Of a stretch of DNA of 5,026 nt, positions 1 to 5,026 are shown one piece after another. Source of the stretch: Sediminibacterium ginsengisoli. GTDB lineage: Bacteria; Bacteroidota; Bacteroidia; Chitinophagales; Chitinophagaceae. How positions within the stretch are numbered: the stretch's first letter is position 1; every line of letters starts with the position of its first letter. A model generated the notes under the pieces. That model was not told the origin of the DNA. It saw only the letters and a list, made by a program, of their open reading frames with translations, and ran no database searches. The translations under genes were made by a program, and so were the position numbers. The stretch lies in assembly GCA_945860335.1 (NCBI GenBank), contig CAMAQW010000138.1, positions 1 to 5,026 of the forward strand, in the 5' to 3' direction.

Positions 1-318
1 TCCAGCAGGCTTTTTGGTTTTACTTTTTGGTAAATCAAATTCTGCAAAATCTGGATCCCAACTGTCGTCTTCTTCAGACGCATTCCAGTCGTCATTTTCT
101 TCTTCCTCATCAAAATCATCATCGTCGTCATCAACTGATTTTTTAGATGTGGATTTAGCACTAGATTTTTTAGGCGTTGATGTTTCATCATCATCGTCAT
201 CAAAATCTTCATCGTCTTCTAATTGCTTTTTGCTTTTAGAAGAAGCTTTCGGAGCAACATTTTTTGTTGCTGTTTTAGGGGCTGAGGACTTTTGATCCTT
301 ATCAGATTTCGCTGCCAT
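1..318 (-). CDS. Hypothetical Lys/Ser- and Asp/Glu-block low-complexity protein, N-terminal part
   Basis: An open frame starts with ATG at 318-316 (MAAKSDKDQK) and runs without a stop for 106 codons to the left edge, so the C-terminus is missing. I do not recognise a family. The visible part alternates in charge: residues 1-31 are rich in Lys, Ser, Ala and Thr (9 Lys against 2 Asp); 34-45 are acidic (11 of 12, one Phe); 46-60 are Lys/Ser/Thr-rich; 63-74 are acidic (11 of 12, one Phe); 75-95 are acidic with two Trp and spaced Phe (WDPDFAEFD); 98-104 are Lys-rich again. There is no signal peptide, membrane segment or catalytic motif, so it is probably cytoplasmic and largely disordered here. 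Aromatic residues within acidic tracts suggest binding to a basic partner or nucleic acid-associated protein, but that is inference. It lies 87 bases downstream of purA on the same strand. The opposite-strand Ser-rich frame at 14-295 is a shadow of the Asp/Glu/Lys codons. Confidence 0.8.
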   Translation of the reverse strand, partial: MAAKSDKDQKSSAPKTATKNVAPKASSKSKKQLEDDEDFDDDDDETSTPKKSSAKSTSKKSVDDDDDDFDEEEENDDWNASEEDDSWDPDFAEFDLPKSKTKKPAG

Positions 319-405
319 ATTTCTAATAAGATTTACTGCGTAAAATTTCAACGCAAATTCCTTTTAACCAAATAAAATTGCAAAAAATTTAAAATATTTT
401 TTCTC
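319..405. other. Intergenic region between purA and the acidic protein gene
   Basis: This is an 87-base, very AT-rich gap between the purA stop codon and the ATG at 318. It contains an A/T-only inverted repeat (AAAAAAT 382-388 with ATTTTTT 396-402) and a short GC-containing inverted repeat (TGCGT 337-341 with ACGCA 351-355). No match to TTG-N(17-23)-TAnnTTTG reading towards the acidic gene is convincing. The best is TTG-N18-TAAATCTT at 328-356, with two mismatches in the -7 box. No GC-rich terminator stem is present. Read-through from purA is therefore plausible but not shown. Confidence 0.5.
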
Positions 406-1668
406 CTAAATTTTTACTATTTGTTCGCGGCCAGGTCCGTTGGATACATAGGTAACAGGTGCGCCAATATAATTATTGATAAAGTCTACGTATGTATTCA
501 TGGTGGCTGGGAGTTCAGATGCCAGTTTTAATTGAGTGGTATCCATATTCCAACCTTTAAAACTTTGTAAAACAGGGTCAATTTGGATATTTGACATCTG
601 GAAAGGTACTTCTTTGGTAGTAGCGCCGTCTATACCGTATGCGGTACATACTTGTAGTTCTTCAAAGGCGTCTAAAACGTCGGCTTTTGTCATTACTACT
701 TGGGTTACACCATTAATCATACAAGCGTATTTTAGGGCTACTAAATCGATCCAGCCGCATCTGCGCGGACGTCCGGTTGTAGCACCAAATTCACTTCCAA
801 TTTTTCTAATTTCTTCACCTACGCTGTCGTGTAATTCGGTAGGGAATGGACCACCACCTACTCTAGTGCAATACGCTTTGGTTACACCAAACACTTCATT
901 GATTTGTTTAGGAGAAACACCAAGACCTGTACAAACGCCTGCAGAAATGGTGTTAGAAGAGGTAACAAACGGGAACGTACCAAAATCGATATCCAGCATG
1001 CTTCCTTGTGCGCCTTCTGCTAAAACTTTTTTACCTGCTTTTATTTGATCATTGATGTAATATTCGCAGTTGATGACATTGAGTGTTTTTAAAAACTCAA
1101 GCGCTTCAAAAAACTCTTCTTCCCAGGCCGAAATATCTTCAATGAAATGAAAATTGTCTAATAATTTCTGATGCTTTAAACGGAGTTTAATGTACTGCGT
1201 GGTAAAGCGTTTGTCTAGTAAATCACCTACTCTTAAAGCGTTACGGCCTGTTTTATCCATGTAGGCTGGTCCAATACCTTTAAGGGTAGAACCAATTTTA
1301 CTTTCACCTTTAGAAAGTTCAGATGCTTTATCAAGTGCACGGTGCGTTGGAACAATGATATTGGTGCGTGCAGAAATAAATAAATTTTTGCGCACGTCAA
1401 TTCCAAATGCTGCTACTGCATCACATTCTCTTTTTAATGTTACTGGATCTAGTACCACACCACCGCCAATAATATTGATTTTATTTTGGTGGAAGATACC
1501 AGAAGGTATTTGGTGAAGTACCATTTTTTTGCCTTCTACATATAAAGTGTGTCCAGCATTGGGTCCGCCCTGAAAGCGCGCAACAATATCATAATTGGGT
1601 GCAAAATAATCTACTATTTTACCTTTTCCTTCGTCACCCCATTGTAACCCTAATAATACGTCAACCAT
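406..1668 (-). CDS. purA: Adenylosuccinate synthetase (IMP-aspartate ligase)
   Basis: PurA couples GTP hydrolysis to joining IMP and L-aspartate into adenylosuccinate, the first committed step from IMP to AMP; it is a cytoplasmic homodimer. The 420-residue frame is full length for the family. Visible motifs in order are: the GTP-binding loop GDEGKGK (11-17) with catalytic Asp12; NAGHT with catalytic His40; the IMP-binding segment GSTLKGIGPAY (126-136) with TGR (140-142); EGAQG (218-222) followed by the LDIDFGT and VTSSNT segments; the aspartate-binding loop ATTGRPRR (296-303); the guanine-recognition motif TKAD (327-330); and SNGPGR near the C-terminus (409-414). All key residues are present, so it should be active. 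The ATG at 1668-1666 gives the usual MVDVLLGLQWGDEG start. An in-frame TTG at 1689-1687 would add seven residues but is part of the -7 promoter box, so I reject it. The gene lies 49 bases downstream of rel on the same strand. Confidence 0.97.
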   Translation of the reverse strand: MVDVLLGLQWGDEGKGKIVDYFAPNYDIVARFQGGPNAGHTLYVEGKKMVLHQIPSGIFHQNKINIIGGGVVLDPVTLKRECDAVAAFGIDVRKNLFISARTNIIVPTHRALDKASELSKGESKIGSTLKGIGPAYMDKTGRNALRVGDLLDKRFTTQYIKLRLKHQKLLDNFHFIEDISAWEEEFFEALEFLKTLNVINCEYYINDQIKAGKKVLAEGAQGSMLDIDFGTFPFVTSSNTISAGVCTGLGVSPKQINEVFGVTKAYCTRVGGGPFPTELHDSVGEEIRKIGSEFGATTGRPRRCGWIDLVALKYACMINGVTQVVMTKADVLDAFEELQVCTAYGIDGATTKEVPFQMSNIQIDPVLQSFKGWNMDTTQLKLASELPATMNTYVDFINNYIGAPVTYVSNGPGREQIVKI

Positions 1669-1686
1669 AATTTCAAATTTGAGGAA

Positions 1687-1717
1687 CAAAAATAAGTCTT
1701 GGAAGTCCTACTAACAA
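1687..1717 (-). promoter_or_regulatory. Bacteroidota-type promoter of purA (TTG-N20-TATTTTTG)
   Basis: Read on the minus strand, TTG at 1717-1715 directly follows the rel stop codon. It is separated by 20 bases from TATTTTTG (1694-1687), an exact match to the TAnnTTTG -7 consensus of Bacteroidota. The -7 box ends 18 bases before the purA ATG, so the transcript leader would be only about a dozen bases. This suggests purA can be transcribed independently of rel, possibly on top of read-through. The elements were seen directly in the sequence; activity is inferred. Confidence 0.6.
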
Positions 1718-3961
1718 TTAATTTTCTGCTTCTGCGTCAAACCGGTCTACGGTTTGGATTCCATGAAGGGCTTTTAGCCTAGTAACAAGTACTTCTAGCT
1801 CTTCTTTGTCGTGTACAAATATTTTTATGGTACCCTCAAAAAGGCCTTCTTTGGATTCAATGGTTAGGCCGGCAATATTGATGCGTAAATCACCGCTAAT
1901 AATATTGGTAATTTTATTAATAACCCCTACATCGTCGAGTCCTATAATTTTAAGACCCGTTAAAAACGATATTTCTTTGTTTTTAGCCCACTTGGTTTTA
2001 ACAACCCGGTGTCCATAATTGGCTAATAATTGAGTAGCATTGGGGCAGTTGGTCCGGTGTATAATAAGGCCCTTTCCGGTACTTACAAAGCCAAATACGT
2101 CATCACCTGGTATTGGATTGCAACACCTGCCAAGGGCATACTTGATTTTGTCGCTACTTTCTCCAAAAATGATCAGTTCCGATTCTTTTTTCGAGTAGAT
2201 TTTACCAGCTCCGGGTTCGGTACCGGTCTCGATTAAACTTGGTTTTGGTTTTGGAAGTTCAATTTTATCACCATGAACCGTAAAGTCTTTAAGTTCTTTT
2301 AGGTCAATAGATTTGGTGGCAATTTTATAATGTAAATCCAAGCCTGATGGTAGCTTGTAAAAATGAACGAGTTCGTCTATATTATGCTGGCTGTATGCCG
2401 CACCCATACTCTCTAATTTGCGTTGAAGCACATATTTTCCGTCTTCTGCAATGGTTCTTTTTTCTTCCCTTAACGCATCTTTAATTTTATTTTTTGCTTT
2501 CGCCGTTACCACAAAACCCAGCCAATCTTCCGAAGGTTTTTGTTTGTTACTCGTAATAATTTCTATCTGATCGCCACTGCGCAGCAGATGGCTTAATGGC
2601 ACTAATTTATGTTGCACTTTTGCGCCAATACATTTCGATCCTACTGCAGAGTGAATGGCAAATGCAAAGTCTAGTGCGGTACTTCCAGTGGGTAACATTT
2701 TTACTTCACCCTTTGGCGTATACACGTAAATTTCTTCCGCTAAAAAAGAAGTTTTAAAATCTTGTAAAAAATCGAGGCCAGCTCCATCTTGTGTATTTAA
2801 CACTTCTCTAATTTGTCCAAACCATTTATCAAAACGGTCTTCACTATCGTTTCCTTCTTTGTATTTAAAATGCGCGGCTAACCCTTTTTCTGCAATTTCG
2901 TTCATACGTTTAGAACGAATTTGAACCTCTACCCATTTACCTTGTGGTCCCATCACAGTTGTGTGTAAAGCCTCGTATCCATTGCTTTTGGGGTTACTTA
3001 ACCAGTCTCTTAAACGCTCTGTAGATGGCATGTATTCATCTGTAATGGTAGAGTATACTTTCCAACAATCTTCTTTTTCTTTTTCGGGTGCCGAGTCTAA
3101 AATAATTCGGATGGCAAAAAGGTCATACACTTCTTCAAAAGCAACACCCTTCTTTTTTATTTTATTCCAAATCGAGTGAATACTTTTTGGTCGTCCATAA
3201 ATTTCAAACTCAAAACCACTATTCGTTAATTTCTCTTTAATTGGTTTTACAAACTCATTGATATAACGGGTACGTTCTCTTTTTGTTTCTGCTAATTTTT
3301 TTGCGATGTCTTTGTATCCCTCAGGCTCCATGTATTTCATGGATAAATCCTCGAGCTCTGTTTTAACATTGTAAAGACCCATCCTGTGTGCAAGTGGTGC
3401 GTAAACCCAAATGGTTTCGGAAGCAATTTTTAATTGCTTTTCTTTTTTCATAAAATCCAGCGTACGCATATTGTGTAAGCGATCTGCTAGTTTTATAAGA
3501 ATCACGCGAGGATCATCGGTGAGGGTTAATAAAATCTTTTTAAAATTTTCTGCTTGCTGCGAAGTGTTGGTGTCCATTACCGTAGAAATTTTGGTAAGGC
3601 CATCTACAATTTTTGCAATTTCGGTACCAAATTCACGCTGCACGTCTTCGAGCGAGATATCAGTGTCTTCTACGGTGTCGTGTAATAGTGCGCAAATGGT
3701 ACTTCTTACACCAAGACCAATTTCTTCTACACAAATCATGGCAACCGCAATGGGATGCAAAATATAGGGCTCGCCACTTTTGCGACGCATGGTTTTGTGC
3801 GCATCTGCGGCCATCTCAAAAGCTTGTCTTACAAGTTCTTTATCGCCTTTTTTTAATTTTGGCCTGAGGCTTCGAGAAAGGGCACGGTAATGCCTAACGA
3901 TTTCGTTTTTCTCTTGCTCGGCATTTAAATTATATTTTGGAAGTGCAAGTTCGGCACTCAT
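1718..3961 (-). CDS. rel: Bifunctional (p)ppGpp synthetase/hydrolase, Rel/SpoT long RSH family
   Basis: A cytoplasmic, ribosome-associated stringent-response enzyme that transfers pyrophosphate from ATP to GDP/GTP and also hydrolyses (p)ppGpp. Length is 747 residues from the ATG at 3961, typical of long RSH proteins. The HD hydrolase domain (about 50-195) keeps the metal ligands His69, His94-Asp95 and Asp160 and the catalytic pair Glu98-Asp99 (LLHDTVEDT). The synthetase domain (about 235-365) has GRPKS (256-260), Asp280 in VYDLFAIR, the guanine-stacking Tyr329 in PKSNGYEALHT and Glu345 in VEVQIR. TGS follows at about 408-470, a helical region, then the Cys-Cys/zinc-type domain (Cys613, Cys614, His635, Cys639) and a C-terminal ACT domain (about 662-741). 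Both active sites look intact, so I infer a bifunctional enzyme. Start choice: ATG 3961 has AGGA seven bases upstream and a plausible leader. ATG 3979 (six residues longer, 753 aa) is the alternative. A TTG at 4096 would overlap the divergent ABC gene. Also called relA or spoT in annotations. Confidence 0.95.
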   Translation of the reverse strand: MSAELALPKYNLNAEQEKNEIVRHYRALSRSLRPKLKKGDKELVRQAFEMAADAHKTMRRKSGEPYILHPIAVAMICVEEIGLGVRSTICALLHDTVEDTDISLEDVQREFGTEIAKIVDGLTKISTVMDTNTSQQAENFKKILLTLTDDPRVILIKLADRLHNMRTLDFMKKEKQLKIASETIWVYAPLAHRMGLYNVKTELEDLSMKYMEPEGYKDIAKKLAETKRERTRYINEFVKPIKEKLTNSGFEFEIYGRPKSIHSIWNKIKKKGVAFEEVYDLFAIRIILDSAPEKEKEDCWKVYSTITDEYMPSTERLRDWLSNPKSNGYEALHTTVMGPQGKWVEVQIRSKRMNEIAEKGLAAHFKYKEGNDSEDRFDKWFGQIREVLNTQDGAGLDFLQDFKTSFLAEEIYVYTPKGEVKMLPTGSTALDFAFAIHSAVGSKCIGAKVQHKLVPLSHLLRSGDQIEIITSNKQKPSEDWLGFVVTAKAKNKIKDALREEKRTIAEDGKYVLQRKLESMGAAYSQHNIDELVHFYKLPSGLDLHYKIATKSIDLKELKDFTVHGDKIELPKPKPSLIETGTEPGAGKIYSKKESELIIFGESSDKIKYALGRCCNPIPGDDVFGFVSTGKGLIIHRTNCPNATQLLANYGHRVVKTKWAKNKEISFLTGLKIIGLDDVGVINKITNIISGDLRINIAGLTIESKEGLFEGTIKIFVHDKEELEVLVTRLKALHGIQTVDRFDAEAEN

Positions 3962-3968
3962 TTGCGGG

Positions 3969-3972
3969 TCCT
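3969..3972 (-). promoter_or_regulatory. Shine-Dalgarno-like AGGA favouring the rel start at 3961
   Basis: On the minus strand AGGA lies seven bases before the ATG at 3961-3959, whereas the upstream in-frame ATG at 3979-3977 is preceded only by AT-rich sequence. Bacteroidota often do without such sites, so this tilts the start choice but does not decide it. Confidence 0.35.
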
Positions 3973-3985
3973 GATCCATATCTTT

Positions 3986-4000
3986 TACGAATATACGAAT
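3986..4000. repeat. Tandem TACGAAT repeat in the divergent rel/ABC promoter region
   Basis: TACGAAT occurs at 3986-3992 and again at 3994-4000, separated by one base. The pair overlaps the proposed rel -7 box and abuts the TTA proposed as the -33 element of the ABC gene. It could be a small binding site for a regulator, or chance in AT-rich DNA. Confidence 0.4.
3988..3995 (-). promoter_or_regulatory. Possible -7 box for rel (TATATTCG)
   Basis: Minus-strand TATATTCG differs from TAnnTTTG at one position and ends 26 bases before the ATG at 3961 (8 bases before the ATG at 3979). No TTG is found at 17-23 bases upstream, so only half of the promoter is supported. Its position fits the shorter rel start better, since the longer one would have almost no leader. 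Confidence 0.3.
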
Positions 4001-4028
4001 TAGCCCGCTTTTTTTGTGCTTACATTTG
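4000..4028 (+). promoter_or_regulatory. Candidate promoter of the ABC exporter gene (TTA-N18-TACATTTG)
   Basis: TACATTTG (4021-4028) matches the Bacteroidota -7 consensus TAnnTTTG exactly. Eighteen bases upstream is TTA (4000-4002), one base off the TTG -33 element. The -7 box ends nine bases before the ATG at 4038, so a transcript from here would have a leader of only a few bases. Activity is inferred; transcription from further upstream, inside rel, cannot be excluded. Confidence 0.45.
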
Positions 4029-4037
4029 CATTTCACT

Positions 4038-5026
4038 ATGAGCACATCGGCACCTAAAAAAGTTTTTAGTTTTTCATTATTGGTTCGGGTTTTCAAATTT
4101 GTAAGACCCTACCGCGCTATTTTTTATGGTAGCGTTTTGCTGGCTATCGTGATGGCTATTTTTGCGCCCATTCGTCCTTATTTAATTCAGTTAACAGTGG
4201 ATATGGCCACCGGAAAAACAGTTCATATTCCGGGTTGGCTCAAACTTTTTATTGCCGAGCAACATCTATCAGACGCCTCTACATTTATCATAGCAGTTAC
4301 CCTTTTTCAAGTGGTGTTTTTATTTGTTGAAACGGCCATTCGGTTTTTATTTTCATTTATCACAGCAGCGCTAGGACAGCGTGTAGTAAAGGATCTCCGC
4401 ATTGCAGTGTATGAAAAAATTGTAGGCCTTCATTTACGTCAATTTGATACAACGCCTATTGGAACCCTCACCACGAGAACCATTGACGATATTGAAAGAA
4501 TCAATGATATTTTTTCGGACGGGCTCATTCCAATCATTGCAGATTTACTTACGATTGTGTTTACACTCGGCACCATGTTTTGGATTAATTGGCAATTGAC
4601 GCTGGTGAGTTTGGCGCCATTCCCCATCATGATTATTGCTACTTATTTTTTTAAGGAAAGTGTCAATAAAAGTTTTGTTGAAGTGCGTAACGCGGTGGCG
4701 AGTTTAAATGCATTTATCCAAGAACATTTGTCGGGTATGGCGGTGGTGCAAGCTTTTGCTGCAGAGGGTAGAGAACTGACCAAGTTTAAAAAAATTAATG
4801 CCGAACACCGCCTCGCAAATATCAAGGCCATTTTTGCGTATTCTGTGTTTTTTCCAATTGTAGAAGTGGTACTAGCCATAAGCACCGGTTTATTGGTATG
4901 GTTTATTGCTGGCAATGCACTAGACGCCGGACTACTCATGTCTTTTATACTTTATTTAAATCAATTGTTTAGGCCACTCAGGGTCATTGCCGATAAATTT
5001 AATGTGCTTCAAATGGGTATGGTGGC
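4038..5026 (+). CDS. ABC exporter, transmembrane-domain part of an MsbA/LmrA-like half transporter, 3' truncated by window
   Basis: The frame opens at ATG 4038 and continues without a stop for 329 codons plus two bases to the right edge. It is the N-terminal membrane domain of a type IV ABC exporter in the inner membrane; full half-transporters of this type have about 580-600 residues, so the nucleotide-binding domain (Walker A, signature, Walker B) lies outside. Features in order are: an elbow segment FKFVRPYR (19-26); TM1 about 28-50; a periplasmic loop; TM2 about 82-110; the first coupling-helix region LRQFDTTPIGTLTTRTIDD (133-151); TM3 and TM4 about 160-205; the second coupling region NAFIQEHLSGMAVVQAF (224-240); TM5 about 265-292; and the start of TM6 (about 297 onward). 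The substrate cannot be told from this part; lipid or drug export is usual for the family. It diverges from rel with a gap of 76 bases (58 if rel starts at 3979). Minus-strand frames at 4439-4630 and 4643-4939 are shadows of it. Confidence 0.92.
   Translation, partial: MSTSAPKKVFSFSLLVRVFKFVRPYRAIFYGSVLLAIVMAIFAPIRPYLIQLTVDMATGKTVHIPGWLKLFIAEQHLSDASTFIIAVTLFQVVFLFVETAIRFLFSFITAALGQRVVKDLRIAVYEKIVGLHLRQFDTTPIGTLTTRTIDDIERINDIFSDGLIPIIADLLTIVFTLGTMFWINWQLTLVSLAPFPIMIIATYFFKESVNKSFVEVRNAVASLNAFIQEHLSGMAVVQAFAAEGRELTKFKKINAEHRLANIKAIFAYSVFFPIVEVVLAISTGLLVWFIAGNALDAGLLMSFILYLNQLFRPLRVIADKFNVLQMGMV

Noticed and set aside
14..295. Plus-strand Ser-rich 93-codon frame at the left edge
   Set aside because: The poly-Ser runs are the complement of Asp, Glu and Lys codons in the minus-strand acidic gene, which has a better start and composition.
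328..356. TTG-N18-TAAATCTT as promoter of the acidic protein gene
   Set aside because: The spacing is right but the -7 box has two mismatches in its four-base TTTG part; it is no better than chance in this composition.
382..402. AAAAAAT/ATTTTTT inverted repeat as a purA terminator
   Set aside because: The seven-base stem is A-T only and too weak for an intrinsic terminator; such repeats are expected in AT-rich gaps.
536..1048. Plus-strand 170-codon frame opposite purA
   Set aside because: It is antisense to conserved PurA codons, shows no recognisable motif, and is explained as a shadow frame.
1669..1689. Seven-residue N-terminal extension of purA from a TTG at 1689
   Set aside because: The TTG is the end of the -7 promoter box TATTTTTG, and the ATG at 1668 gives the standard PurA N-terminus.
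3411..3867. Plus-strand frames opposite the rel hydrolase domain
   Set aside because: They lie entirely over conserved HD-domain codons on the other strand and have no family features.
3962..4096. N-terminal extension of rel to an in-frame TTG at 4096
   Set aside because: It would add 45 residues unlike any Rel N-terminus that I know, uses a rare start codon, and is antisense to the start of the well-supported ABC exporter gene.

Overview
The window looks like a chromosomal housekeeping region of a Bacteroidota bacterium, most likely a member of the Flavobacteriia. Three things point there: the AT-rich, AAA/GAA-heavy coding style; the lineage flavour of the PurA and Rel proteins; and a purA promoter matching the Bacteroidota sigma consensus TTG-N(17-23)-TAnnTTTG. 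This assignment comes from recall of family features, not from a search.

Layout from left to right. (1) 1-318, minus strand: the N-terminal 106 residues of an unrecognised protein with alternating Lys/Ser and Asp/Glu blocks; its C-terminus lies outside the window. (2) 319-405: an 87-base gap with weak AT-rich structures and no convincing promoter or terminator. (3) 406-1668, minus: complete purA, adenylosuccinate synthetase. (4) 1669-1717: a 49-base gap holding a good purA promoter. (5) 1718-3961 (possibly to 3979), minus: a complete Rel/SpoT-type (p)ppGpp synthetase/hydrolase. (6) A divergent intergenic region of about 58-76 bases. (7) 4038-5026, plus: the 5' part of a type IV ABC exporter (MsbA/LmrA-like) running off the right edge before its ATPase domain. 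No RNA genes, mobile elements, CRISPR arrays or gene-free stretches over 300 bases were seen.

How the genes fit together: rel and purA are co-directional and 49 bases apart. Rel makes and degrades (p)ppGpp from GTP/GDP, and PurA consumes GTP to commit IMP to AMP synthesis. ppGpp is an established inhibitor of adenylosuccinate synthetase in E. coli, so the pairing links alarmone metabolism with purine partitioning. The acidic protein gene follows purA on the same strand. The ABC exporter is transcribed away from rel.

The window is mostly ordinary core genome and I see no convincing new system. The items most worth a second look are the charge-segregated partial protein, the close rel-purA junction without a fur-like gene between, the purA promoter that settles its start codon, and the compact divergent rel/ABC promoter region with a tandem TACGAAT repeat.
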